A DNA stretch of 64,000 nt from Opitutaceae bacterium BACL24 MAG-120322-bin51 (GTDB taxonomy: Bacteria > Verrucomicrobiota > Verrucomicrobiia > Opitutales > Coraliomargaritaceae): contig CAJJBI010000003.1 of assembly GCA_905182465.1 (NCBI GenBank), positions 62,001 to 126,000 on the forward strand. The letters run 5' to 3'. The notes under the pieces were generated by a model. It did no database searches. It was not told the DNA's origin and was given only the letters and a program-made list of their open reading frames with translations. Position numbers and translations under genes: made by a program. Every line of letters begins with the position of its first letter. The first letter of the stretch is position 1. Below, in pieces: positions 20,950-31,834 of the stretch.

Positions 20950-23900
20950 ATGACGCACTCAATAAGACTCCTCTTCATCCTGCCTATTCTTGCTCTAAAG
21001 TTGTTAGCGGATCCGATTCTAAGTTCGTGGTTTACTGAATATTCTGGCCAATACGCACGTATCTACAAAACAGCTGAGGATGAATCGGCACTGAACCCTG
21101 TCACTACCTGGAGCCACCCAAATAATGGCTCTGGCCAAGCGCTACCTACTTACGCAGGCGTGCACGAGATCGCCTACACTGACACAAATGTTTACATCCG
21201 CACTTCCGGACTGGGCTTTCACATCATGGGGCCGTGGTATCGTAATGAGGCAAGAACCAACCTCTTTGTCAATTATCCCGCGAATCATCTGGCCATCTTA
21301 TCGCTTCCGCTCGACCCGGTGAGCCTCCCATATAAAACCAACGGACTGGCTCCATCGGATATTTCGTCGATGGTATCGCGCATGTTTGATAGCCGCGATG
21401 CGTTTTCCTACAGTAATTCAAATGAAGGCGACGCCAGGCCTAAGGGTAACTTTACGGGTGATGGCATTTGGAATCGCGATGCCTATTAACGAATCCGTCA
21501 CCTTCGACCCGCTAATGCGCACCAAGCCGGTATAAATCATCACTACCATGCCAACCCGCCTGCCCTTAGGCACTTAATCGGCGGTAGCGTTGACTACAAC
21601 GCTTCAACGAATACTTACACGGAAAACTTCAACGGACAGCACTCCCCGATCATCGGCTGGGTTCGCGACGGCTATCCAATCTACGGCCCATACGGCTACG
21701 ATGACCCAGACGACGCCACAAGCACCGTCCGACGTATGATCTCAGGTTACACCACCCGCGACGGATCCAATGGTACGACAAACCTTAACAATACACAGGT
21801 CGCACTTCCCTGCCGAATTGGGCAGCGGTCGTTAAAGGAATCAATGCCTCACTTACTGCGACACAGATATGGCCCCGCCGTTAGTACAGCGTATCCGCTT
21901 GGACACTATATTGAGGACTACGATTACCTCGGCCACCACGGGTTGACACTAGGCACTGATTTTGACCTTGATGAGCATAATGGTCGTTCCTGCAAGACTC
22001 CCGAATATCCCGATGGCACCTATGCCTATTTTGTATCTATTGATGCCCTCGGAACCCCGACCTACCCCTACAATATCGGTCGCACTTTCTACGGAAGCCC
22101 GACAGGTGCAGGAAGTAAACAACCTACCCGCTAACGCCGAGATCTACTTCGAAGGTGGTCCAGAAGCCAGGCCATCGATAGACAAGCTTGAAGTCGAAGC
22201 CACCGCTGGCGACGTCACGCTGACTTGGAGCGGACCCGAAGGCGGCACCTATCTAATCGAGCGCAGTGCTGACCTCGAGCAATGGAAGATTCTCGACGAC
22301 ACGGCAGTCAACGAACTGGGCTCACTCGGATCGACCCCCGATTCGGCCCGTGCGCTCGATGAAGTAAAACAATTCTACCGCGCAAGCCTCACCACAATCG
22401 AAGCCTTCGACGATGAGGGATTCGATTACGATTCTATCGCTTTTCCTGAGTTTACTGCCATCTTCTCAGCGCTCCCTCCATTTGAAGAAATCAATAGCGT
22501 TTCAGTCAATGGCGTCACCGCTACCATCATTGAATACGATGCGGTAACAGGCAGCCTAAGTCTCGACTTTGATGAGGACACGCTGACTCCAGGTGCAACT
22601 TATACTGCGCAAGTGAACTACACGCCGACTGCGGGGTCACCGAGTACCATCACATCAAGCAATAATCATACGGTCGCAGCCTTGCACAATATTCTACTCT
22701 TGATTGTCGATGACTGGGCGATCGACTCCAGCCCTGTCGATAACAATACCACTTTAAACCCCGGCACAAGCTATGCGCCTATGCCTAATCTAGAAACGCT
22801 GGCAGCCCGCGGCTTACGTTTCACTAATGCCTATGCCCAACCGGTCTGTTCTCCGACTCGCGCCACTATTTTGACTGGGCGATACGCCTTCCGCCATACA
22901 GTTGGTTGGCCCACAGGTGCGACCTTACCTGCGATCGAGCTTACGCTACCAGAAATCTTCACCGCTGAAAGCTCTTCCTACGATCTAGCTACCTTTGGTA
23001 AGTGGCACCTAGGTGGCGGTTCAACTGGCCCACTAGACCTCGGCGGATGGACTGAATTTGCAGGGATTTTAGGCGGTGGTGTCAGTAACTACACCGACTG
23101 GAGTAAAACCGTAAATGGGGTCACCACAAACAATGTGACGACCTATACAACCACCGACCAAGTCGATGATGCAGTCAGTTTTATCAGTGGCCAGACAACA
23201 GACCCATGGTTTGTCTGGATTGGTTTTAACGCACCTCATACCCCTTTTCATAATCCTCCAACTGTCGTTCCAGCACTCGAAGATTATCCTGACTACACGA
23301 CGACAGACGGTGAAGTCACTGGAGCAAATCGTCGCTTTGCTTATGAAGCCGCCCTGCAAGCACTCGACACCGAAATCGGCCGCTTACTCACCTCGGTAGA
23401 TCTAAACACTACCAATATTATTATTATCGGCGATAATGGCACACCAGGTGCCGTTGCCCAAGAACCTTTCGACAGTTCCCACGCAAAAGGTACACTTTAC
23501 GATGGCGGCATCCACGTGCCACTTATCATGGCAGGTCCAGATATCCCGCTCACCGGCACCAGTCATAAACTCGTCCATTGCGTCGACCTATTTGCAACAA
23601 TTCTCGATCTCGCAGGCATAGATATCGGTACGGCAACTAGCTCAGTCGATACGATCGATTCGCAAAGTATCGTACCTATTTTAAATGGCCAGGATGGTGC
23701 CACGAGATACATTGTATCAGAGGCATTTGGTGGCAATGTAGATGGGCGTACGATCATTTCGTCTGATTATCCCGATTATAAACTCATTATTTTTGGCGAT
23801 CCGACCACCGCGAGCGACGTCTCCACCTATGAAATATATAACCTGTCTCAGGACGAGAATGAGCAAACACCATTAGGTGTGCCAACCCTCGGCGACGCTC

Positions 23901-24242
23901 ATTACAATGCTTATCAAGCGTTGCTCGCAAAAGATTTGGAGCTAAGTCCCACGGTTGAGGCTGGCGACACTATTTATCTTCATCTTGTAGAAACCTCAGG
24001 AGGATCCAGCGCGCCACAAAACCCAAATTTAGCGCCCACCTCTATAGATATCGATGGCGTAAGTGCCACCTACCTTGGTCGTGTTGATACAACGGATGCC
24101 TCTAATCGGTATTGGGTTAAATGCACGCTTCCGGATACGAGCCAGCGCTCCATACAGCACTGCAACTGTAACCTTTACAAATGTTCCAAATGGACCTGCT
24201 ACCCGAGTTTTGGCCGTCACGGAGATCATCATTGCACCTTAA
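20950..24242 (+). pseudogene. Secreted YHYH-domain/type I sulfatase fusion, disrupted by six apparent indels
   Basis: One large secreted protein can be pieced together from three frames. A signal peptide (about residues 1-20) is followed by a YHYH domain with NHHYHANPP, GWVRDGYPIYGPYGY, YPLGHYIEDYDYLG and TYAYFVSIDA. After a linker comes a full type I sulfatase. That part has LLIVDDW (metal Asp pair), VCSPTRATILTGRY (Cys at 22847 for formylglycine), FGKWHLGGG, NAPHTPFHNPP, IIGDNGTPG and SHAKGTLYDGG. Apparent single-base indels lie near 21486, 21511, 21794, 21868, 22113 and 24146. Correcting the last gives a C-terminus ending at the TAA at 24240-24242. The 2 kb sulfatase part is uninterrupted, so sequencing error is possible. 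Confidence 0.8.
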
Positions 24243-24276
24243 TGGCATCGAACACGGCTACCCGACTCTCACTGTA

Positions 24277-26033
24277 ATGTCGACACCCCTTCATAAGGCT
24301 AGCAGTTTAATTGTATCCATAGTTGCGCTGCTCTTTGCAGCAAATACGCGCGCAGATAGCCTCGGGATATCCTTCCAGCACACTCTTACAGGCAAGCCGC
24401 TCATCCTCGACTCTCTACGCTACGAAACCTCGGCCAATGAGACCTTTTCTATTTCCCGCCTTAGCTATTTACTCAGCGAGTTCGAGCTACAGGAGCATAG
24501 CAGGTAACTGGCAAGCAGTGCCAAACTCGATCCAATGGATCGACGCGAGGAAGCACCGCACTCAAATTCTGCTGGATTCAATCCCTGAAGGAGATTTTAA
24601 GGCGATACGCTTTAGTATCGGATTGAGCGAAGCAGTTAACCATAGCGACCCGAATCTTTACGCCGCCAAGCATCCGCTCAACCCGAGCTTCAACAATCTT
24701 CATTGGAACTGGCAGACGGGCTACATCTTCCTCGCACTCGAAGGTACTTACCGCCAGTCCAACGGCCAACTTTCCGGCTACGTCTACCATTTCGCGAATG
24801 ATCCGCAGCGCACCACGATCACCCTCACGCTTCCGAAAAATATAAGCGGAAATGCCTCACTCGACATCGATTTTGATATCGCCGCCTTGCTCAATGTCCC
24901 ATCGCCCATCTCCTTTTCAAAAGACGGAGCTTCAACGCACTCACGCGAGGGCGATCCGATTCCTCAAGCACTAAAAAGAAATCTCCCTGGGGCCTTTCAA
25001 ATTAAGCGTATTCGCGCCGCAGCTCCAATACGAGCTGACACAAGACCTCTGCCCATTGATCTACCGGATACGCCGACTCCCTACCCCTTCAAACTGGGTA
25101 ATCGCCTCCCCATTCCATCCCTACCGCTCGACAATCCGCTCATCGCTGAACGTATCGAACTGGGTCGGCGACTCTTTCACGACCCACAACTCTCAATTGA
25201 TGACACCATTGCCTGCGCCTCCTGCCACCAGGAAGATCACGCATTCTCAGACCCAGCTCGAATCAGTGCGGGTGTGAACGGCCAGTTCAGCCGTCGCCAC
25301 TCCATGCCGTTATTTAACCTGGCATGGAAAGACAGCTTCTTCTGGGATGGCCGCGCGCACTCTCTGCGCGAGCAAGTCCTAATTCCGATCGAAGATCCCA
25401 GAGAGATGGGCGAGTCTATAGACCATGTCATCGAAAAACTCAGTGCGGACGCTGACTACCCCACGCTCTTTAGCAATGCCTTCGGCTCTGCTTCGATCAC
25501 TCCGCTGACTATCGGCTTAGCACTTGAAAACTTCCTTCTCAGTCTAACATCCTACAATTCAAAGTTCGATCAGGCAATGAGCGGCAAAGCTCAACTTAGC
25601 CCTAGCGAACAACGCGGCTTTGAGCTCTTCATGACTGAATTCGAACCACGCTCCCGTCAATACGGCGCAGATTGCTTCCACTGCCACGGTGGCGCGCTTT
25701 TTCACGGACAACCGCTTTCACGATAATGGCCTTGCCCAAATCGCAGCCGACCGAGGTCTAGCTGAAGTCACTCGAAATCCCCTGGATGCAAACAAGTTCT
25801 CCACGCCCTCATTGCGAAATATAGCTCTAACGGCGCCTTACATGCATGACGGTCGCTTTCAAACTCTTGAGGAAGTAGTCGAGCATTACAGCAGCGCAAT
25901 CACATCACGAGCAACCCTCGACCCGAATTTAGCAAAGCATCCAACTGCAGGATTACAACTCTCAGCACAGGACAAGACTGCATTGGTCGACTTTTTAAAA
26001 ACACTAAGCGACCCACAATATATACAGAACTAA
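24277..26033 (+). CDS. MbnP-MbnH fusion: copper-binding MbnP-like domain plus MauG-like diheme peroxidase, two frameshifts
   Basis: A signal peptide (MSTPLHKASSLIVSIVALLF, cleaved near ADS) leads into an MbnP-like domain. It contains FSISRLSYLLSEFELQ, the Trp-rich signature LHWNWQTGYIF (24698-24730) and GYVYHFANDP. A linker of about 60 residues joins a diheme cytochrome c peroxidase/MauG-like (MbnH) domain with CASCH (25214-25228), RRHSMPLFNLAW, WDGRAHSLREQ, CFHCH (25673-25687) and TPSLRNIALTAPYMHDGRF. The frame breaks near 24500 (one extra base) and at the T-run 25697-25701 (one extra T). In characterised systems MbnH converts an MbnP Trp to kynurenine, creating a copper site; here both would be one periplasmic polypeptide. 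It starts 35 bases after the sulfatase gene. Confidence 0.82.
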
Positions 26034-26171
26034 GATCAAGTTCTTCAAACGACTCAGATAGGCATTCAAAGCACGACTTGACGTTCAATCGCTTAAGTGG
26101 ATGAAAAGGCTTGAAGCCAGAGATTTGCGGGACAAATTATTCCGCTTTTGCTTATTTACGCAGGCTTATAT

Positions 26172-27272
26172 ATGAAAACACTCAAATTTGCAGTTCTCCC
26201 CGGCGATGGTATCGGCCCTGAAGTCATGGAGGTCGCCCTCGACGTCCTTAAAAATACAGGCGAAAAGTTCGGCTTTGAGCTCGATTACGTTCATGCTGAT
26301 ATTGGCGGCATCGCCATCGATAATCACGGCGTTGCTTTTCCAGATTCGACCAAGACCGTCTGTGAAAACTCGGAGGCCATCCTCTTCGGATCTGTCGGCG
26401 GTCCTAAGTGGGAGTCCCTGCCGCCTAAAGAGCAACCCGAGCGCGCGGCCCTCCTTCCCATTCGGAAGGCCTTTGCCCTCTACGCCAACGTCCGCCCTGG
26501 CCTTCTTTATTCGCAACTAACTGAAGCCTCGCCATTGAAGGACAACCGCATCCCCAATGGAATTGATATCGTCTGTATCCGCGAACTGACCGGGGGCATC
26601 TACTTCGGGCAGCCCAAGTCGACTACGACTCTTGAGAATGGTGAAGAGCAAGCCATCGACACAATGGTCTACAAGACCAGTGAGATCGAGCGTATCGCCC
26701 AAGTTGCCATCGACACGGCCAAAGCGCGCGGCGGTAGCGTCTGCTCTGTCGACAAGGCCAATGTGCTCGAAACCTCTGTCCTCTGGCGTAAGGTCGTCAC
26801 CGAATATTTTGCCAATCACGCCCCAGAAATTAAGCTGAGCCACATGTATGTGGACAATGCTGCGATGCAACTCGCGCGCGACCCCAACCAGTTCGACGTA
26901 TTGTTCACCGAAAACATGTTCGGCGACATCCTTTCCGATGAGATGGGTGTAATTTGCGGCTCCTTAGGTATGTTAGCCTCCGCCAGCCTAGGTGCTGAGA
27001 AAAATAGCCTCGGATTCCCCTTTGGACTCTACGAGCCATCCGGTGGCACTGCACCTGACATTGCCGGTCAAGGTATCGCCAACCCTTGCGCACAAATTCT
27101 CTCTGGCGCGATGATGCTTCGCTATAGCTTTGGCGAAAACGAAGCTGCCGACGCCATCGAAGCCGCAGTCGAGAAAGCTGTCACCGGCGGCGTTCGTACC
27201 GGTGATATCGCCTTTGGTCTCGACTCTGTTGGCACGAAGGAAATGGGTGCTGCCGTTCTTGCAAATTTATAA
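26172..27272 (+). CDS. leuB: 3-isopropylmalate dehydrogenase
   Basis: This enzyme oxidatively decarboxylates 3-isopropylmalate with NAD+ in leucine synthesis. The 366-residue protein has LPGDGIGPEVM at the N-terminus, FGSVGGPKWE, IRELTGGIYFG, the catalytic Lys in DKANVLETS, FGDILSDE (metal Asp), and the NAD-binding EPSGGTAPDIAGQGIANP. I chose the ATG at 26172; a TTG 24 bases upstream is in frame but adds nothing conserved. alaS follows 105 bases later. The citramalate synthase at 51.9 kb points to the same branched-chain pathway, since LeuB also acts on methylmalate. Confidence 0.96.
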   Translation: MKTLKFAVLPGDGIGPEVMEVALDVLKNTGEKFGFELDYVHADIGGIAIDNHGVAFPDSTKTVCENSEAILFGSVGGPKWESLPPKEQPERAALLPIRKAFALYANVRPGLLYSQLTEASPLKDNRIPNGIDIVCIRELTGGIYFGQPKSTTTLENGEEQAIDTMVYKTSEIERIAQVAIDTAKARGGSVCSVDKANVLETSVLWRKVVTEYFANHAPEIKLSHMYVDNAAMQLARDPNQFDVLFTENMFGDILSDEMGVICGSLGMLASASLGAEKNSLGFPFGLYEPSGGTAPDIAGQGIANPCAQILSGAMMLRYSFGENEAADAIEAAVEKAVTGGVRTGDIAFGLDSVGTKEMGAAVLANL

Positions 27273-27377
27273 GCCTCAGTTCTTTTGCTCACGTATGATC
27301 GCTCATCAAATACACCTGTCAGTTTCGTGGTTTATTGGTGAAATTCATGGGCTTGATTTAAGTATTTATTCACTTAC

Positions 27378-30179
27378 ATGACCTCCGCCGAAATCCGTCA
27401 GTCCTTCCTCGACTTCTTTAAGTCTAAGCAACACACAGGCGTGCCCTCTGCATCGCTGATGCCCCAGTCCCCAGGCTTGCTGTTTACCAATGCAGGGATG
27501 AATCAATTTGTTCCCTATTTTCTTGGTACGGAGAGGGCGCCCTACTCACCACCACGTGCAGCGGATACCCAAAAGTGTATACGTGCGGGCGGTAAGCATA
27601 ACGACCTAGAGGACGTGGGTTATGACACCTATCACCATACCTTCTTTGAGATGCTGGGCAACTGGTCCTTCGGCGACTACTTTAAAAAGGAAGCGATCGA
27701 ATGGGGATGGGAACTGATCGTCGACGTTTGGGGTGTACCTGCAGGGCGCCTCTACGCAACTGTCTACTCGCCGTCCGAGGGCGACCCCTCCAGCTTCGAC
27801 CAAGATGCCTATGACTTCTGGGCAGCACTCTTTATCAAAAAAGGACTCGATCCGAAGAAGCACATCATTAACGGCAATGTGAAAGATAACTTCTGGATGA
27901 TGGGGGAAACTGGCCCCTGTGGCCCCTGTTCAGAACTCCACGTCGATTTGACTCCAAATGGTGACAGCGAGGGGAAGCTTGTTAACATGGATTCCGACCT
28001 ATGTATTGAAATATGGAATCTAGTCTTCATCCAATATAATGCCGAAGCTGATGGAAGCTTCCGCGATCTTCCCGCGAAGCATGTCGATACGGGTATGGGC
28101 TTCGAGCGCGCTTGCTCGCTCATCCAAAACACGAAGGGTTTCACAGATTTTTCTAAAAAGCCTACCAACTACGCGACCGATGTCTTTCAACCCATCTTCC
28201 GCACGATAGAGAAACTAAGTGGTAAAACTTACGTCGATATTTATCCCGATTCGGTCGAAAGCGATAAGTCCAAGCTGTCTCCCGAAATGAAAGAAGCCAT
28301 CGCCTTTCGAGTGATTGCAGATCATATCCGTACGCTCGCCTTTTCACTGGCCGATGGTATCTTACTTGGAAACACGGGGCGCAACTATGTTCTTCGCCGT
28401 ATTCTCCGTCGCGCGGTGCGTTATGGTCGTACCCTCGGCTTTTCTAGCGGGCAAACTTTTCTACCTGAACTCGTCGATACACTCGTTGATGAGATGTCGG
28501 GCGTCTTTCCAGAATTAAAAAATCGCGCCAAAGCTATCAAAGATAACCTTCAGCGCGAGGAATCCAGCTTCAACGAAACCCTCGATCGCGGGCTTGCTAT
28601 GTTTGAGCAAGAGGTCGAGGGCCAAACAGGTAAACTTAGCGGCGAATTCGCCTTCAAGCTCTACGACACCTTCGGTTTTCCTAGCGACCTCACGCAATTA
28701 CTCTGTGCAGAACGCGGGCTCAAGGTCGACATGGCTACATTCGAGACTTTGATGGAGCAGCAGCGCGAATTAGGTCGCAAAGCGCGCACGCAGCAACTCG
28801 TCCGGGCAGCTGATATCGCGAGCGAAGTCAGCACCATCTTCACGGGTTTCGATGCGGACGAAATCACCGCGACCGTCTTAGAGATTCATCTGCAAGAGGA
28901 TTCATTACTCGTCATCACCGACCGCACACCCTTTTACGTAGAAATGGGCGGTCAGTTAGGTGACCAAGGCACGCTTGCAGTAAAAGGAATCAATTATACC
29001 GTATCCGCTGTTCAGCAACTGGCCTCTGCACGCGCCCATAGCCTGCCTGCCGATGCTCAGATCACTGTCGGTGACGAAGTCACCCTGAGCATTGACCCGA
29101 CGCGCCGACGCCCGATCGAAGCTCACCACAGCGCGACTCACCTACTCCACTGGGCACTGCATGAAGTCGTCTCGACCGAGGCGGCGCAACAAGGTTCCAT
29201 GGTCAGCCGTAATCGCCTGCGTTTCGACTTCAATTCGGGTGCGCTTAGCCCCGAGCAAATCGATGCACTTGAAAAGAAGGTTAATGATTCCATTGAAGCA
29301 GGCGAAGCGGTAAGCTGGCACGAGGTGCCCCACGCCAGTATCAAAGAGCGAAAGGATATCCAACAATTCTTCGGTGATAAATATGGCGACGAGGTTCGCG
29401 TCGTTCAGATCGGTGGACAGCAAGGCAAACTTGACGGCTACTCGATGGAACTCTGCGGCGGCACCCACGTGCGTAATACCAAAGAGATTGGTTTATTTAA
29501 AATTAAATCCGAGGGGGCGATCGCTTCAGGCGTCCGCCGAATTGAGGCAGTTTGTGGGGTGGCAGCCTATGACTGGATTCGTAGCGTTATTGAGAAATCA
29601 ACTGAAGAGGAAAAAGAGCTACGCTTACTTTTGGATGCGACAAATCAAGCGCTCATATCACTGGGAGCCGACCCGATCAAGTTCCCGCAGTTTCCTCACA
29701 TTATGGCTGGTATGTTGGACGAAGCTAGCTTTGAGCAAAAAAATGCCGTTTTCAAAGATGTGCTTGCCCACACTAAAGGACTCAAAGCTGCCACAGTTGA
29801 ATCAGACAAAGCATTGAAAAAAGCACAAGCCGCTGGAGCTGCTAAAGTCGCCAGTGAACTGCTGAGCGAACTTGATCTTGATGCGAATCTTGTGATCGTC
29901 CAGGAAGGCTCTGCCGCTCTACTACAGGAGTTGCTCGCCGGACTGAAGTCGCGCCAGTTCACTCGGGCTGCTTTTTGTATCATCGATGATGGTGGCAAGC
30001 TTCACCTTGGCGCACTCGTGGGCGCAGATTCCGACCAGAATGCTGGTAAATTGATTCAAAGCCTCGCGCCTATCGCTGGAGGCAAAGGTGGCGGCAAGCC
30101 CGACTTGGCACGAGGCGCCGCTCCACAACGTGGAAAGCTTAGCGAGTTGGAGGCATCTGCAAGGAAGCTTCTCCTCTAG
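27378..30179 (+). CDS. alaS: Alanyl-tRNA synthetase
   Basis: This class II synthetase charges tRNA-Ala and edits mischarged Ser and Gly. The 933-residue protein begins with the standard SAEIRQSFLDFFKSKQH. The catalytic core contains FTNAGMNQFVPYFLG, KCIRAGGKHNDLEDVG and TGPCGPCSELH. The editing domain has the zinc ligands in HHSATHLLH near residue 580 and CGGTHV near 695. A C-terminal coiled-coil/DHHA1 domain ends with GGKGGGKPDLARGA. The length is slightly above E. coli AlaRS. No frame problems. Confidence 0.97.
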   Translation: MTSAEIRQSFLDFFKSKQHTGVPSASLMPQSPGLLFTNAGMNQFVPYFLGTERAPYSPPRAADTQKCIRAGGKHNDLEDVGYDTYHHTFFEMLGNWSFGDYFKKEAIEWGWELIVDVWGVPAGRLYATVYSPSEGDPSSFDQDAYDFWAALFIKKGLDPKKHIINGNVKDNFWMMGETGPCGPCSELHVDLTPNGDSEGKLVNMDSDLCIEIWNLVFIQYNAEADGSFRDLPAKHVDTGMGFERACSLIQNTKGFTDFSKKPTNYATDVFQPIFRTIEKLSGKTYVDIYPDSVESDKSKLSPEMKEAIAFRVIADHIRTLAFSLADGILLGNTGRNYVLRRILRRAVRYGRTLGFSSGQTFLPELVDTLVDEMSGVFPELKNRAKAIKDNLQREESSFNETLDRGLAMFEQEVEGQTGKLSGEFAFKLYDTFGFPSDLTQLLCAERGLKVDMATFETLMEQQRELGRKARTQQLVRAADIASEVSTIFTGFDADEITATVLEIHLQEDSLLVITDRTPFYVEMGGQLGDQGTLAVKGINYTVSAVQQLASARAHSLPADAQITVGDEVTLSIDPTRRRPIEAHHSATHLLHWALHEVVSTEAAQQGSMVSRNRLRFDFNSGALSPEQIDALEKKVNDSIEAGEAVSWHEVPHASIKERKDIQQFFGDKYGDEVRVVQIGGQQGKLDGYSMELCGGTHVRNTKEIGLFKIKSEGAIASGVRRIEAVCGVAAYDWIRSVIEKSTEEEKELRLLLDATNQALISLGADPIKFPQFPHIMAGMLDEASFEQKNAVFKDVLAHTKGLKAATVESDKALKKAQAAGAAKVASELLSELDLDANLVIVQEGSAALLQELLAGLKSRQFTRAAFCIIDDGGKLHLGALVGADSDQNAGKLIQSLAPIAGGKGGGKPDLARGAAPQRGKLSELEASARKLLL

Positions 30180-30320
30180 CATTAAATGGAGGGTTCGCTC
30201 TACGTTAACTTTTAACGGCAGACATACCAGGCGTGTTGATCTTTTTTGCTATGCCTTCCTACAAGTAAGGAATGAAAAGCTGTGTTTGCATTATTTGAAA
30301 GTGCTGACTTTGTATAATAT

Positions 30321-30779
30321 ATGAGAATATTACACATCTTTGCCTATGCCTTTACCACTCTGTTCATCGCCTCTTCATTAAGTGCGCATTGCCAAGTACC
30401 TTGTGGCATTTTTAGCGACGAGCTTAAGTTTAGCGAACTAGAGGAGCATGTGGTCACAATTGAAAAATCAGCGCGACTCATTAGCGAGTTGTCAGCTAAG
30501 GAAGATCTGACTGCCAACGATTACCAGCAACTGGTTCGCTGGACGACAAATAAGGAGACACACGCACAGAAAATCATCGATGAAAGCGCTAATTACTTCC
30601 TCGCTCAGCGCATCAAGACAGATGCCGACCATTACGCTGAAAAAATTGAGATGCTGCACCATATCATAGTCGGTGCGATGAAAACAAAACAAAGCGCAGG
30701 GAAGGATGCCACGGCCAAGCTCGTCGAAAGTATCGCGGTATTTAAGTTACTGTATCTAGATCATCCTCACGCCAATTGA
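30321..30779 (+). CDS. sodN: Secreted nickel superoxide dismutase
   Basis: This 152-residue protein matches the nickel SOD family. A 22-residue Sec-type signal peptide (MRILHIFAYAFTTLFIASSL plus SA) ends exactly before HCQVPCGIF. Cleavage would expose His1, Cys2 and Cys6 with the free amino group needed for the Ni hook, and Glu17 of the mature chain is also conserved. Mature position 9 is Phe, not the usual Tyr, and position 3 is Gln rather than Asp. The remaining chain is helical, as in the four-helix bundle (NKETHAQKIIDE, AAMKTKQ-like). The mature form would be 130 residues. It follows alaS by 141 bases and converges with panE. No sodX-type processing protease is adjacent, which fits processing by signal peptidase. 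Confidence 0.88.
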   Translation: MRILHIFAYAFTTLFIASSLSAHCQVPCGIFSDELKFSELEEHVVTIEKSARLISELSAKEDLTANDYQQLVRWTTNKETHAQKIIDESANYFLAQRIKTDADHYAEKIEMLHHIIVGAMKTKQSAGKDATAKLVESIAVFKLLYLDHPHAN

Positions 30780-30813
30780 TTTCCTGCAGGGCTCAACCCG
30801 TGATCACCCTGCG

Positions 30814-31758
30814 CTACAATAAAGTCTTTAACTCCGAGTAAAGCTTTGCCAACTCAGGCATATCAGCGCCTAGCGCTCGGCCACGGCGCAGCGGCTCCCC
30901 CCAGATAGATTCGATTTCTACGGGCTTTCCTGCTAAGTAATCAATCAATGATGAGGGTTTGTAGGCCCCCATTTTTTTGGTGACCGCGAACTGACCTTCG
31001 ATGAATTCATCAGAAATTGAGTGGCCGGATAGCGAAGCTACAGTGCGAACTTCCTCCATCAGTGCTTGGGCGCGGACAACTAGGTCGGATTGAGCAAGGA
31101 TTTTGTCTGTCGCGATACCACCAGCGGCAATCGACAAACCATTAAATGGGATATTCCAACAGAGCTTTCTCCAAAGGGCTGAATCGAGTTTCTCCGCGTG
31201 CGAAGTCAGCACGCCAGCGTGATTAAATATTTCGACTACGGTTTTGGCTACCCCTGACCAGCGGTCGCCTAGTGAACCGATTTCGACGCGCCCCGGATGA
31301 TAATTCTCAACTAAACCTGGTTTTGTACGGTTGACGCATACAAAACAGAGACCTGTTAGAATCGGATTTTCTGGAAAATGCTCAGCAAAAAATTCCGCGT
31401 TGCCCAAACCATTTTGTAGGCACAATAGTACGGTGTGTCTGGGCTCAACGATTGATTTGAGCGACTCGATTAACTCTAGGTTGACGGTTGATTTGGCAGC
31501 AATGATGACACAGTCAGTCGCCCCTATTTGATTTGCATCACGCCTCACGCATTCGATTGGCGCTGTAAACCTTTCTTTCAACTCACTGGTTTCGGGGTTG
31601 ATCATCTCGACGCGAATACCATTCGCCTCGAGTTCCGTCGCATCACTGCGAGCAAGCACACATAGTTTGCGCCCAGAATACGCGATACGACCACTGTAAT
31701 AGAGACCGACTGCACCAGGCCCAACTAAAGTCCACTTGGCGAGATCTGATGTTTTCAT
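30814..31758 (-). CDS. panE: 2-dehydropantoate 2-reductase family protein
   Basis: Ketopantoate reductase makes pantoate with NADPH. The 314-residue protein has the nucleotide-binding VGPGAVGLYYSGRIA near the N-terminus, IIAAKSTVNLE, LCLQNGLGN, and the catalytic Lys in LDSALWRKLCWNIPFNGLS near residue 190. The C-terminal domain ends in SLIDYLAGKPVEIESIWGEPLRRG. The family also contains paralogues with other 2-keto substrates. Here panC lies 1.7 kb away on the same strand with nadB between them, which supports a pantothenate role. Confidence 0.85.
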   Translation of the reverse strand: MKTSDLAKWTLVGPGAVGLYYSGRIAYSGRKLCVLARSDATELEANGIRVEMINPETSELKERFTAPIECVRRDANQIGATDCVIIAAKSTVNLELIESLKSIVEPRHTVLLCLQNGLGNAEFFAEHFPENPILTGLCFVCVNRTKPGLVENYHPGRVEIGSLGDRWSGVAKTVVEIFNHAGVLTSHAEKLDSALWRKLCWNIPFNGLSIAAGGIATDKILAQSDLVVRAQALMEEVRTVASLSGHSISDEFIEGQFAVTKKMGAYKPSSLIDYLAGKPVEIESIWGEPLRRGRALGADMPELAKLYSELKTLL

Positions 31759-31834
31759 CTTATAGATAAATAATTGTAAGCATCTCCCATGAGCCCATAG
31801 GCGAAAATACTAGAACTATGCTCGAGTTCTTAGG

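Noticed and set aside
30313-30318. A perfect TATAAT just before the sodN start codon.
   Set aside because: It is only two bases upstream of the ATG, so transcription would begin inside the gene, and no -35 lies at a suitable distance. Probably chance.
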